Shown here one piece after another: positions 47,209-56,533 of a DNA stretch of 64,000 nt. Made by a program: the position numbers and the translations under genes. The stretch comes from Desulfonatronum sp. SC1 (GTDB lineage Bacteria > Desulfobacterota > Desulfovibrionia > Desulfovibrionales > Desulfonatronaceae): contig NZ_PZKN01000004.1 of the NCBI RefSeq assembly GCF_003046795.1, positions 62,001 to 126,000 of the forward strand, given 5' to 3'. The stretch's first letter is position 1; every line of letters starts with the position of its first letter. The notes below the pieces were generated by a model, which was given only the letters and a program-made list of their open reading frames with translations, was not told the origin of the DNA and did not search any database.

Positions 47209-49833
47209 TTATTGCCGGTCAACCGGCAACGTGAAAAACACACCCGTTCCCTGCCCCGACCGGCTCTCCACCCGGATTTCCCCACCATGCTTTTCGACGA
47301 AATCCTTGCAGAGCATCAACCCGAGCCCCGTGCTGCTCTCGCCTTCGGTGCCGGGCCGGGCCGTTCTCTGGTCCAGCGAAAAAAGCCTAGACAGCATTTT
47401 CTGGTCCATGCCGATGCCGTCGTCATGCACGCTGACCTCGATCCGCGATCCTTGGCGCTCGGCTCGAACTTCCACCTTCCCCTCTCTCTTCGTGAACTTG
47501 ATCGCATTGCTCAAAAGGTTCCGCAGCACGGTGCTGATCATTGACGGGTCCAGCCACGCGGTCAAGTCCTTGGAAACATGGCTCGACAAGACGATGTCTT
47601 TTTGCTCCGCCACCGATGTCAAAAAATGCATGTTGGCATCAACAATATCCGTCAATCGGCATTCCCTCGGCGCATACTCGATCAGCCCTTGCTGCATCCG
47701 CGCCCATTCAAGCAGGTTCTCCAGCAAATCAAACACCCTTTCGGCGCTTTTATGCAAGTTGCCGGATATTTCCCGCAATTCCTTAAGCGTCCAGTTTTCG
47801 GCATCCTCGGCGAACATCCGTGACAGCGAGAGCAGGCCGGACATGGGGGATTTGAGGTCGTGGGCAATGATCGAGAAGAATCTGTCCTTTTCGGCAAGGG
47901 CCTGTCGCAGCCGTTCTCGGGACTCCAAGAGGGCGTTCTCGCCTTTTTTTCTTTCGGTGACGTCCCGTATCGCGGCCACGCGCAGCAGCTCGCCCTGCGC
48001 TTCAAAATTCCGGGCCTCGATTTCCGTAAAAATGACCTCTCCGTTCTTCTTGACGCACCTGACAATATATGGGGCCGCGTAATCCTTGACAATGTTCTCG
48101 CGGACATTCTCCCTGTCCTCTTCGTGGATAATCAGCTCCAGAAGATTTTTTCCGAGCAGTTCCTCCCGCCCATATCCCAGGCTTTTTTCCATGGCCACGT
48201 TCACATCCCTGACAATGCCGCCTTTGTGCAGCACCACCCCTTCCATGGTCAGGTCGGAGAGAAGACGGTAGCGCTCCTCGCTCTCCTGCAGATCCTTCTC
48301 GATTTTCTTGCGAAACAGCGCTTCCCCGATATGGCTGGCAATCCCCTCCAAAATGGCGATCAGATCCGGATTGAACTTGCCCGGGGCGCGGTGGTTGAGT
48401 TGCAACAGGCCGACTATCTCCTGGCTTTTTCGAATAGGAATCAAGGCCACGGAGGAATAACCGTCATGAATACAACGGTTGCGCGGGTTCAGGCGCGGAT
48501 CATCAGCGGCTGAGAGGTCGAGTATCGGGAAGGCATCATTTGTCCAGCAGCTTCCGCCGGGAGTGAACATGGAATTCTCCCGCGGATCGACCTTTCCGGA
48601 AATGACCAGGCCGCAGGTGCATTCCAGTTTGATCGCCCCATCGGGATCGCGGCAAATGCCCCCCTGCTCGTCATGGGCGATCAAAGAATTTTCCATGAGT
48701 AGAAAATCTTCGGAAAACCCAGCCTGCTCGTAGTAAGGGTAGTCGCCCTGGTCTTGCAGGCGAATCCCCACTGCATCGCAGCCGGAGGCCTGCTTCACGG
48801 CCAGGAGGACGCGCCGGATGGACTCGGAGAATTCCGTTGTCGCATTCAAAATGGCCAGCACGTCGACGGAAAGCCCTCGATACATTTCCACGAGCTTTAG
48901 CTCCGTAACGTTCTGGACGGTCCCGACCAAACCGGACACCGATCCCCACTCGTCGACCAGAGCGGCCTTGTGAAAGACCACGTCATGCGCCCCGCCCCGC
49001 GCATCCGTGACCTGGGCCTCGTAGACCTGGACGCCAGGCTTCTCGAACAGTTCGGCGTCCTTGGCATGGTACAGCCGCGCCAGTTCCGGCGGACTGATGT
49101 CGAAGACGGTCTTGCCGACCAGTTGGTCCTTGCTTTTACCGAAAAAGTCTTCGAAAGCCTTGTTGAATCCCTGGTATCGCCCATGCCTGTCCTTGTAGAA
49201 AACAGGCATGGGGATGGTTTCGAAAAGGCCGTTCAGGAACGTCTCCTTGGCCCGTAATTGCTCTTCAAGCTTGGCCTGCTCGGTAACGTCGGTGATCACG
49301 AGCATCAGACTTTCGATATCTTCAGCGTCAGGCTGGTCCCTGGGATCATGCTCCATTCTCCCAATACACCTGACATTGATCGGCTTGTCTTTTCCGGTCA
49401 GAGAAAAATCCAGCTGCTTGCCTTCGGGCATTTTGAAAAAGGCCTTGAACCGGCCATAAAACGACGGGCGATCTTCGGGAAGCAAAAAATCCGACAACGC
49501 CTTGCCGAAAAGCTGGTCTGGAGAAAGCCCGACCATGGTCGCGAACGTCGCGTTGGTTTCCTTGATCACGCCGCGCCTCGTAATGGTCAGGTATCCGACG
49601 GGAGCCTCGTTGAAAAATTTGGCGTACCGGTCCCTGGCGACGCGCAACCTCACCTGGGCGTCTCGAAGCTCCTCGTTTTGCAGTTCCAACTCGATCTGGC
49701 GCACATGGTAGTCATGCACAAGCGCCTTGACCTGATCCGGAGAAAACTCCTCGAAGGATCGACCCGATTCAGCCAAGCGCTCCTCGGCCAGCCTACGCAA
49801 CACGCTCATTTCTCTTTCGATCGTCTTTGCCAT
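47209..49833 (-). CDS. Multi-PAS/GAF sensor histidine kinase
   Basis: The 874-residue protein (start at 49833 chosen with moderate certainty; 49812 and a GTG at 49896 are possible) has an N-terminal helical segment, two PAS domains (VGYLTITRRGVIKETNATF and PMPVFYKDRHGRYQGFNKAF), a GAF domain with several Cys (GGICRDPDG, CTCGLVI), a third PAS, a HisKA domain with His in FFSIIAHDLKSPMSG, and an HATPase domain with DDGIGMD and STGLGLMLCK. There is no membrane helix, so it senses a cytoplasmic cue. No regulator gene is adjacent. Confidence 0.88.
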   Translation of the reverse strand: MAKTIEREMSVLRRLAEERLAESGRSFEEFSPDQVKALVHDYHVRQIELELQNEELRDAQVRLRVARDRYAKFFNEAPVGYLTITRRGVIKETNATFATMVGLSPDQLFGKALSDFLLPEDRPSFYGRFKAFFKMPEGKQLDFSLTGKDKPINVRCIGRMEHDPRDQPDAEDIESLMLVITDVTEQAKLEEQLRAKETFLNGLFETIPMPVFYKDRHGRYQGFNKAFEDFFGKSKDQLVGKTVFDISPPELARLYHAKDAELFEKPGVQVYEAQVTDARGGAHDVVFHKAALVDEWGSVSGLVGTVQNVTELKLVEMYRGLSVDVLAILNATTEFSESIRRVLLAVKQASGCDAVGIRLQDQGDYPYYEQAGFSEDFLLMENSLIAHDEQGGICRDPDGAIKLECTCGLVISGKVDPRENSMFTPGGSCWTNDAFPILDLSAADDPRLNPRNRCIHDGYSSVALIPIRKSQEIVGLLQLNHRAPGKFNPDLIAILEGIASHIGEALFRKKIEKDLQESEERYRLLSDLTMEGVVLHKGGIVRDVNVAMEKSLGYGREELLGKNLLELIIHEEDRENVRENIVKDYAAPYIVRCVKKNGEVIFTEIEARNFEAQGELLRVAAIRDVTERKKGENALLESRERLRQALAEKDRFFSIIAHDLKSPMSGLLSLSRMFAEDAENWTLKELREISGNLHKSAERVFDLLENLLEWARMQQGLIEYAPRECRLTDIVDANMHFLTSVAEQKDIVLSSHVSKDLTAWLDPSMISTVLRNLLSNAIKFTKREGKVEVRAERQGSRIEVSVHDDGIGMDQKMLSRLFSLDQRTARPGTEGESSTGLGLMLCKDFVEKHGGEIRVESRSGQGTGVFFTLPVDRQ

Positions 49834-50180
49834 AGGTGTACCCAATCTTTTGGCACGCGACTCCAGGAATCGCCCCTCGCCAAATCCCCCTTCCACGTTT
49901 CTGTAAAACCGTTATCATCCGATTTCCAGACCAAGTCCGGCCAAAACCAGCGTTTCTTCGGTCGATACGTTGCGCAAGAGCATTGCAGAGGAAATATCGA
50001 AGCAGTCCGAGGAGTTATACACCTCACGGTGCAAGGGGAAACGCTGGATCAGGTCGAGGGGTGGTGTCGGGCATGGCTGTTTTTTGTGTCGGGAGCTGAA
50101 GGTATGCGAGTGGAAAATATACATGGATACCTTGAAGCGACAAGGCCCGCAATCCCGAACCACGCCGGACTTTCCAAGCG
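49834..50180. other. Intergenic region without a supportable gene
   Basis: The stretch between the histidine kinase and the hairpins at 50181 contains short frames on both strands but none with a family match or a good ribosome site. It presumably holds the promoter of the kinase gene. Confidence 0.4.
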
Positions 50181-50218
50181 GTTTATGGCTGACCAGCCAT
50201 GCCTGGTCAGCCATAAAC
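50181..50218. repeat. Perfect hairpin downstream of the diguanylate cyclase gene
   Basis: GTTTATGGCTGACCAG and CTGGTCAGCCATAAAC form a perfect 16-base-pair stem with a six-base loop. It lies next to the terminator at 50219-50255 and may act as a second stop or protect the mRNA 3' end. Confidence 0.7.
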
Positions 50219-50255
50219 ACAAAAACGGACTCCCCCTTTCCAAGGGTGAGTCCGT
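50219..50255 (-). terminator. Intrinsic terminator of the diguanylate cyclase gene
   Basis: On the minus strand AACGGACTC and GAGTCCGTT flank ACCCTTGGAAAGGGG, itself foldable, and are followed by TTTTTG. This is a good Rho-independent terminator 45 bases after the stop at 50301. Confidence 0.8.
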
Positions 50256-50300
50256 TCAATTGATTCCGTGGCGGATCATTCTGAGGGTGTGGTCACCAGA

Positions 50301-51785
50301 TCAAGCGTATTTCCGGCACGGCTCCTCGTCGTCCTCCTCGCCGGCCAAACAGACCATATTTCGTCCGCCGGCCTTGGCCCGGTACAGTGCGGCGTCGGCT
50401 TCGGCGAAGAGATCGACGTTTTGCCCGAAAAGGCCTGTTTCCAGGGAGGCAATGCCGATGCTTACGGTGACCCTGAAGAATTTTCCCTTGAAATTGAAAC
50501 GACGTTTGGCAATGGCATCGCGGATGCGTTCGGCCAGAACCCAAGCCTGCTCTTCCGTGGTATGGGAGAGCAGCAGCACGAACTCTTCTCCTCCGTACCT
50601 GGCCGCGAGATCGGAGCTGCGCAGCATGTCCTGCAGCAAGCGCCCGACGTCCCGCAGGACCATGTCTCCGGCCTGGTGGCCAAAGGTGTCGTTGATCCGT
50701 TTGAAATGGTCCAGGTCCATGACCATCAAAGACAGGGGATTGCGGTAACGCTGATGGCGTTTGAGTTCCTGGACCAGTCGTTCGTCAAAAAAATGACGAT
50801 TGGGCAAGCGGGTCAAGGCGTCCCGGTCTGCTCGAGTGCGCATTTCCCGGTACAGCAGCGCATTCCGCAGGGCCAGGGCCAGATGGTTCACGGCAGCCAG
50901 GATGGTCTGCAGTCGATCTCGGCCCAACCGGGCAATTCTTTCCGAGGCGATGCTGATGCAGCCGAAGCTTTTGCCTCCGAAGCGCAAAGGCAATACGAGG
51001 ACATCCTCGTCGCGAATTTCCATCAATTTCTCGTCGCCGTCCATTTTGGACATAAAGTTGACGTGATAACTATCCATTGACTCATCGGCGTATTTTGCCG
51101 CATTCTCCAGTAGAAACCCGATCATTTTGTCTTGAATGACCTTTCCTGAATATTCGTGAATGAACAGTTCCGCTTCCATCTGTTGTTCCCGGCTCTTCTG
51201 CCAGAATATCGCGTCCACGCCCTTGACCGGAAGCAGTATTTGCAGATCCTGATAGGCTTGATGCAGAATCTCCACAGAGTCCAAGGAAAAGCTGGCGTTA
51301 GTCAGGATCTTGTTAAAAAATTGCAGCAAGTCCGCCTGGCGAGACAGGATTTCTCGTTCCAGGCAGATTTCCCGGGCCATGTGGAACAGGTCTTTGTACA
51401 ATCCTTGTGATTCTTGAAAATCCCTCACAAGCTCCCTGACCCGCTCCGACTCGAAGGGGTAGCGTAAAACAGCCGCGAAACCGGCATCCACGACCCGCTC
51501 CAGGTCGGCCTGGGCCACTTCGGAGTCCAGGATCAACACCCGAGGAGGCGCGTCGTCTTCCTGAAACTCTCCGCGTTGAAAAGCGGAAATCCGCGCGTTG
51601 ACCCCTTTCCAGGAAATCAGGGTCATAAGCCGCTGTCTAGTGTTGGTCGATTTGTTCTTCCCTGAAGGCTGGTATCGTTCCAAGGAATAATCCGGACCGA
51701 GGATGGCCTGGATATCCTCTTCCTGCCTTGGGCTCAGACCAGCGGAGAGGATGCTGAATTGGCTTTGCGGGGTGCTCATTAGCAT
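50301..51785 (-). CDS. Diguanylate cyclase (GGDEF) with receiver-like and GAF-like N-terminal domains
   Basis: The 494-residue protein ends in a GGDEF domain (LTRLPNRHFFDERL, DLDHFKRINDTFGHQAGD, RYGGEEFVLLLS). The active loop is GGEEF, and an inhibitory I-site RxxD (RSSD) lies five residues before it, so product feedback by cyclic di-GMP is expected. The N-terminal 130 residues look like a degenerate receiver (RVLILDSEVAQAD ... AAVLRYPFE), followed by a GAF-like segment. AGGAG nine bases before the ATG supports the start. Terminator hairpins follow. Confidence 0.9.
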   Translation of the reverse strand: MLMSTPQSQFSILSAGLSPRQEEDIQAILGPDYSLERYQPSGKNKSTNTRQRLMTLISWKGVNARISAFQRGEFQEDDAPPRVLILDSEVAQADLERVVDAGFAAVLRYPFESERVRELVRDFQESQGLYKDLFHMAREICLEREILSRQADLLQFFNKILTNASFSLDSVEILHQAYQDLQILLPVKGVDAIFWQKSREQQMEAELFIHEYSGKVIQDKMIGFLLENAAKYADESMDSYHVNFMSKMDGDEKLMEIRDEDVLVLPLRFGGKSFGCISIASERIARLGRDRLQTILAAVNHLALALRNALLYREMRTRADRDALTRLPNRHFFDERLVQELKRHQRYRNPLSLMVMDLDHFKRINDTFGHQAGDMVLRDVGRLLQDMLRSSDLAARYGGEEFVLLLSHTTEEQAWVLAERIRDAIAKRRFNFKGKFFRVTVSIGIASLETGLFGQNVDLFAEADAALYRAKAGGRNMVCLAGEEDDEEPCRKYA

Positions 51786-51965
51786 TTTGCTTTACTCCTG
51801 GTTGAGAAACGAAGTGTTTCTGCCAGGAGCTTTTGCAAAAGCGAAGCCAAGAGGACGGATGGTTCAGAAGATCGGTTGAAGAAAAGTTGAAAAAAGTTCT
51901 CGACAACATTGAACTTGGCCGCTGAGCGGCCATGAATACGCATTCGAACGTGGCACCGTCCACAT

Positions 51966-51994
51966 TGTAGGGGCACGGCGCGCCGTGCCCCTAC
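51966..51994. repeat. GTAGGGGC-type palindrome downstream of nifB
   Basis: A perfect 28-base palindrome (GTAGGGGCACGGCG followed by its reverse complement, 51967-51994) sits 19 bases beyond the nifB stop and would terminate the nif transcript. An identical palindrome is at 61831-61858 upstream of nifV. Confidence 0.85.
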
Positions 51995-52012
51995 CCAGAA
52001 AACAGCAAATAA

Positions 52013-53290
52013 TCAGCCACAGCCTCCCCCGTCTCCGGTACAGGCCATGGTCTTGCAGGCCTTGCCTTCGCGACGGCGTTTGAACGCGGTGATGTTTCCG
52101 GTGGCGTAGACCGCTTCCAGGCCCTCCTGGATGAATCCGCTCATTTCCAGCGGGGTGACTCCCTCTTCGCTGAGGATAGCCATGGGCGTGTCTCCTACTC
52201 CGGAGACCAGCACGGCCCGGCAGTCCTTGAGCAGATCAGCCAGGGCGTACCAGCGATTGGCCGCACCTCCCTTGGGCGGAGCGGTGCGAACCTCCAGCAT
52301 GGTGTAACGGCCGTTTTCCCGGCCCCAAATTTGGAGGGACGGGGCTTCGCCCAGGTGCTGATTGATCAGCACGCCTTCCATGCTGGCCACGGCCACATAG
52401 GGCCTGTCCTCGGTGCGCATGGGAGGCAGGGTCTTGGAGCAGGCACTCAGACAGGAGGCGAATTCCGGTGATTTGTCCTGATCCAGCAGGCCCACGGCGT
52501 CGGCTCGGCAGCGCTTGCAGTGGCGCATCTGGGGCAGGTAGACTTCGGCCATGGTCCGGATACGCTCCAGCTCCTCTTTGCTGGGTTCTCGAACATCCTC
52601 GAAAATGGTTTCCGCGGTCGGATACAAGGGCATGCAGTTCAGCAGATCCACGTCCAGTTCGCGCATCTTGGCCGCGATGGCCTCCACGTGCTGGTCGTTG
52701 ACGCCCGGGGTGACGATGGTGTTCACCTTGACCGTGATGCCCCGCTGCTTGAGCCCCCGGATGGCCGCCTCCTGCCGCCGCCACATCAGTTTGGCCGCGT
52801 CCAGGCCGCGATATATTTTTTTCCCGTCCCGGACCCAGGAGTAAAATTCCTTGCCGATCTCTGGGTCCACGGCATTGACCGTGATGGTCATGTGCGTCAC
52901 GCCGAGGTCCTTCAGCCTGTCCAAGTGCGCCGGAACGCCCAGCCCGTTGCTGGACAAGCAGAACAGCATCTGGGGAAAGCGCTCTCTGATCAAACGCAGG
53001 GTTTCCAGCGTTTCCTCGGAATTGGCGAAAGGATCCCCGGGGCCCGCGATGCCCACCACCGTGACTCGCGGCTCCTTCTCCAGAACCCGGGCCAGATACT
53101 CCACGGCCTGATGCGGCTTGAGCACCGCGGAGGTCACTCCTGGACGGGATTCGTTCATGCAGTCGTATTTCCGATTGCAGTAATTGCACATGATATTGCA
53201 TTTAGGCGCGACCGGAAGATGAATCCGCCCGCATTCGCCTTTCACGGCGATGTTGAAACAAGGGTGCTTTGTGCTATCTGGAGTGTTCAT
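52013..53290 (-). CDS. nifB: Nitrogenase cofactor biosynthesis protein NifB
   Basis: NifB is the radical SAM enzyme that fuses two 4Fe-4S clusters with a carbide to form NifB-co, the precursor of FeMo-co. The 425-residue protein has the SAM cluster motif CNIMCNYCNRKYDC, further cluster Cys (CKRCRADAVG, SCLSACSK) and a C-terminal NifX-like cofactor-binding domain (about residues 300-410, EGVLINQHLGEAPSLQIWG). The ATG at 53290 is chosen for the AAAGGA eight bases upstream. It is the last gene of the nif operon, 14 bases after nifN. Confidence 0.96.
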   Translation of the reverse strand: MNTPDSTKHPCFNIAVKGECGRIHLPVAPKCNIMCNYCNRKYDCMNESRPGVTSAVLKPHQAVEYLARVLEKEPRVTVVGIAGPGDPFANSEETLETLRLIRERFPQMLFCLSSNGLGVPAHLDRLKDLGVTHMTITVNAVDPEIGKEFYSWVRDGKKIYRGLDAAKLMWRRQEAAIRGLKQRGITVKVNTIVTPGVNDQHVEAIAAKMRELDVDLLNCMPLYPTAETIFEDVREPSKEELERIRTMAEVYLPQMRHCKRCRADAVGLLDQDKSPEFASCLSACSKTLPPMRTEDRPYVAVASMEGVLINQHLGEAPSLQIWGRENGRYTMLEVRTAPPKGGAANRWYALADLLKDCRAVLVSGVGDTPMAILSEEGVTPLEMSGFIQEGLEAVYATGNITAFKRRREGKACKTMACTGDGGGCG

Positions 53291-53304
53291 GGCGTATCCT
53301 TTTT

Positions 53305-54675
53305 TCATATATACCCGTACCCAATGGGCGAATCTTCCTGTTTTTTCTCGATCAGCGCATTGACGATCAGGTCGTAGAGATTGAGTGCTCCCTTATAGCC
53401 CAGGTGCAGGACGCGTTGGGAGCCGAAGCGGTCGTGGATGGGGAAGCCGACGCGGATCAGGGGGATGTTTCTGGCCCGGGCCAGCTCGCGGTAGCCCTTG
53501 CTGTTGCCGACCACCAGGTCCGGCTCCAGGGCTTCGGCCTCTGCCACGATCTGGTAGAAATCCACCCCGTCGCGGACCAGGGGCGGGTCGCCGGGAAATT
53601 CCCCGGTCACCGCGGCCACGGCTTCGGCCAACAAGCCGGATTCCCCGCCGGAGGCCACCAGGACCGGCTTGATGCCGATCTCGCTCAAAAACGAGGTCAA
53701 GCCCACCACCAGATCTTCTTCGCCGTAAATAATGGCCTTTTTCCCGGCCACGTACTTGTGGCCGTCGACCATGGCGTCCAAAAGCCGGCCCCGTTCCAAG
53801 GCGTACCGTCGTGGGGCCGAGCATCCGGCCAGGGTTTCCAGGGTAGTGAACAAAGCGTCGCTTTCCCGCAGGCCGATGGGCAGGCCCAGGGAGTGCAGCG
53901 GCACGCCGTACATATCTCGGAGCACGGCCCCGGCGCTGCGCTCGGGCTTGATGGTCCGCCCGAACTCGATGCTCGCCCCGGCTCCGGGCATGGCCCGAAC
54001 CGCGTCCAAAGGTGTCCCGCCTCCGGGAATATTCTGGTAGTCTTCCAGGGCCGGGCCATCCAGGGTTTCGGAGTAGTCCGGCAGGAGGGTCGCAGAAAGG
54101 CCGAAATGGGCGAAAATATCCTGGAGATGCCGGATGTCCTCCGGCGAGACAAAGCCGGAAAAGAGATTGATCCCACGGTGCTTTGCGGTCTCCGGGTCGG
54201 CCAACTGAGCGACCATGGACCGGACCGCGGCGTGAAAGCCTTCCATGTGCGATCCACCGTAGGACGGGGTGCTGACGTGAATCAGTGCGGGCATCTGACC
54301 GTTCAGACTGGTCAGGTGCTCTTTCCTGAACTCGTGCAGGATCGTGGGCACGTCGTCGCCGATGGTCTCGGTCAGGCAGGTGGTGGCGATGCCCACGGCA
54401 GGGGCCTTGTACTTGCCGATGACATTGAGCAGGCCTTGCATCAGATTGGCTTTGCCGCCGTAGACCGCATCCTTTTCGCCCAGGCTGGAGGAGGCAATGT
54501 CCATGGGTTCGCGGAAGTGACTGATGATGTACCGGCGCATATAGGTGGCGCAGCCTTGGGAGCCGTGCAGAAATGGCACACAGCCTTCCAGGCCCTTGAA
54601 AGCCATGGCCGCGCCCAGGGGCGTACACATCTTGCAGGCGTTGGTGGTGGAGACGAAAGGTTCGGCTTTTTTCAT
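53305..54675 (-). CDS. nifN: Nitrogenase FeMo-cofactor scaffold NifN
   Basis: NifN with NifE forms the scaffold on which NifB-co matures to FeMo-co. The 456-residue protein has the NifK/NifN pattern: ACKMCTPLGAAMAFKGLEGC, GSQGCATYMRR and TTCLTETIGDDVP near the bridging cluster, and VGFPIHDRFGSQR late. The ATG at 54675 overlaps the nifE stop (ATGA) and has GGGAGGG upstream, so the pair is co-translated. Confidence 0.95.
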   Translation of the reverse strand: MKKAEPFVSTTNACKMCTPLGAAMAFKGLEGCVPFLHGSQGCATYMRRYIISHFREPMDIASSSLGEKDAVYGGKANLMQGLLNVIGKYKAPAVGIATTCLTETIGDDVPTILHEFRKEHLTSLNGQMPALIHVSTPSYGGSHMEGFHAAVRSMVAQLADPETAKHRGINLFSGFVSPEDIRHLQDIFAHFGLSATLLPDYSETLDGPALEDYQNIPGGGTPLDAVRAMPGAGASIEFGRTIKPERSAGAVLRDMYGVPLHSLGLPIGLRESDALFTTLETLAGCSAPRRYALERGRLLDAMVDGHKYVAGKKAIIYGEEDLVVGLTSFLSEIGIKPVLVASGGESGLLAEAVAAVTGEFPGDPPLVRDGVDFYQIVAEAEALEPDLVVGNSKGYRELARARNIPLIRVGFPIHDRFGSQRVLHLGYKGALNLYDLIVNALIEKKQEDSPIGYGYI

Positions 54676-56087
54676 GACGCCCTCCCCTTCCCCGTGCATG
54701 CCTCGGTGCTCTGAGAGGCACCTGGCACGGTGATGGGCGATTTGCGCCGTCTCGGGGTGAAGTTCCAGACCGGGCTGGTCACCGTGGCGTGGACTTCCCT
54801 GGCGAAATTGTACATGCCCAGAAACCCCTCCAGGGCCTCCTTGCGCTCATGGTTGTGGTCGCAAAAGCCCACGCCCAGCTTGAAGGCGATGGGCCGCTCC
54901 TTGACCCCGCCCACAAAGATGTCCACGTCCTTTTCCTTGATAAAGGCGGACAGCTCCAGAGGGTTGGTGTCGTCCACGATGATCGTGCCCTCGTCCGTGA
55001 TCTCGGCCAGTTCCCGGTAGTCCTCCTCGGTGCCGGTCTGAGAGCCGACCATGACCACGTTCATGCCCAAATGCCGGAAGGACTTGATCAGGGAAAAAGC
55101 CTTGAACGCCCCGCCCACGTAGATGGCGGCCTTCTTGCCTTCCAGATCCTTGCGAAATGTTTGCAGCTTCGGATACAAAGCCATAAGCTCCTCCCTGACC
55201 AACTCCTGAGTGCGGGTCATGATTTCCGGATCCTTGTCCTGGAAAAACTTGGCCACGTCGTAGAGCGCGTCGGACATGTCCTCGATGCCGAAGTAGGACA
55301 CCCGGATGACCGGAATGCCATACTTTTCCTGCATCATCTTGGCCAAATCCATGGTCGCTCCGGAACACTGAACCAGGTTCAACGCCGCGCCGTGGGCCCG
55401 GCGCACGTCCGCCACCCGGCCGTCGCCGGTGATGTTGGCCACCACCTCCACGCCCATCCGCTTCAGGTAGTCCTGGATGATCCAGATCTCCCCGGCCAGG
55501 TTGAAATCGCCCAGGATGTTCACGCTCAGGGGCGAAATGGTCGAGACGTCCCCGGTACCCACCAATTGAAACATGGCCTCGCAGGCCGCCAGATAGCCCT
55601 CGCGCTTGTTGCCCTTGAACCCCTCGGACTGGACCGGAATCACCGGGATGCCCTTCTCCGCCTGCACCTTCTTGCACACGGCCTTCAAGTCGTCGCCGAT
55701 GATCCCCACGATGCAGGTGGAATAGACAAAGGCCGCATTGGGTTTGTGCAGGTCGATCAGTTCGATCAAGGCCTGGTGGAGTTTTTTTTCACCGCCGAAG
55801 ATCACGTCTTTTTCGCGCAGGTCCGTGGAAAAACTGAGCCGGTGCAGCTCCGGCCCGGAGGACAAGGCCCCGCGAATGTCCCAGGTGTACACCGCGCAGC
55901 CGATGGGGCCGTGCACCAGGTGCAGGGCGTCGGCAATGGGATAGAGCACCACCCGGGATCCGCAGAACACGCAGGCCCGCTGGCTCACGGCCCCGGCCAG
56001 ACTGCTCTTGTTGCAGGAAATGGAGAACGGCTCCGCTCCCTTGCGATGTATCTGCGTTTTTCGTTCTTCAAAGATCACGGGTTCCAT
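54672..56087 (-). CDS. nifE: Nitrogenase FeMo-cofactor scaffold NifE
   Basis: The 471-residue NifE is homologous to NifD. Cluster Cys lie in SQRACVFCGSRVVLYPI, LVHGPIGCAVYTW and YSTCIVGIIGDDL. The FeMo-co-side region ends FLGMYNFAREVHATV, as in other NifE proteins. The C-terminal 25 residues are extra, Ser/Thr/Arg-rich, and overlap the start of nifN. It follows the ferredoxin gene. Confidence 0.95.
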   Translation of the reverse strand: MEPVIFEERKTQIHRKGAEPFSISCNKSSLAGAVSQRACVFCGSRVVLYPIADALHLVHGPIGCAVYTWDIRGALSSGPELHRLSFSTDLREKDVIFGGEKKLHQALIELIDLHKPNAAFVYSTCIVGIIGDDLKAVCKKVQAEKGIPVIPVQSEGFKGNKREGYLAACEAMFQLVGTGDVSTISPLSVNILGDFNLAGEIWIIQDYLKRMGVEVVANITGDGRVADVRRAHGAALNLVQCSGATMDLAKMMQEKYGIPVIRVSYFGIEDMSDALYDVAKFFQDKDPEIMTRTQELVREELMALYPKLQTFRKDLEGKKAAIYVGGAFKAFSLIKSFRHLGMNVVMVGSQTGTEEDYRELAEITDEGTIIVDDTNPLELSAFIKEKDVDIFVGGVKERPIAFKLGVGFCDHNHERKEALEGFLGMYNFAREVHATVTSPVWNFTPRRRKSPITVPGASQSTEACTGKGRAS

Positions 56088-56111
56088 GGTTGACCTCGTT
56101 GGGTTCTTTTG

Positions 56112-56135
56112 GCCGCCTCCCCAAAGGGAGGCGGC
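56112..56135. repeat. GC-rich hairpin between the ferredoxin gene and nifE
   Basis: GCCGCCTCC and GGGAGGCGGC form a stem of nine base pairs 25 bases upstream of the nifE start. There is no T-run on either strand. It may tune relative expression or mRNA processing inside the operon. Confidence 0.5.
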
Positions 56136-56184
56136 GCTTGGGAGTGGATGGGAGGTATGGGATTTATGGGAATTCTGGTGCGCC

Positions 56185-56484
56185 CTAAAGGAGATAGTCC
56201 TGGGCCGGCTCGCCCTGTTCCAGGCCGTCCAGGATGGCGTCCACGGCGTCTTCGCCGTCCACTTTGCCGAACCACCATCCTTCGGGATAGACCACCATGA
56301 CCGGTCCGTTCTCGCATTGCTTCAGGCAACCGGTGCTGGTCACCAACACGTCCAGGCCTCTGTCCAGAATTTCCTCGTCAATATAGGGCAGCAAGCCGAT
56401 GGTGCTCTTGTGGCACACGCCCTTGGGTTCGCCCTTGGTCCGAAAACTGGCGCAGACGAACAAATGATGTTTCGGCTTTTCCAC
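56185..56484 (-). CDS. Thioredoxin-like [2Fe-2S] ferredoxin of the nif operon
   Basis: The 99-residue protein (GTG start at 56484, AAGGAG upstream, matching the usual EKPKHHLFVCASFR beginning) has the thioredoxin-like ferredoxin fold. The four cluster Cys are in FVCAS, GVCHKS and STGCLKQCENGP. Such ferredoxins accompany nif genes in anaerobes and are thought to supply electrons to nitrogenase or cofactor assembly. The alternative ATG at 56505 would add seven residues. It lies between nifK and nifE. Confidence 0.88.
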   Translation of the reverse strand: MEKPKHHLFVCASFRTKGEPKGVCHKSTIGLLPYIDEEILDRGLDVLVTSTGCLKQCENGPVMVVYPEGWWFGKVDGEDAVDAILDGLEQGEPAQDYLL

Positions 56485-56533
56485 GCTCTCTCTCCTTGAT
56501 TTCAACGTTCAGGTCGATACCTACCAAAACTCC

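Noticed and set aside
50301-51080. Plus-strand frame of 270 codons opposite the diguanylate cyclase
   Set aside because: Antisense shadow of the GGDEF domain; no start signal or domain.
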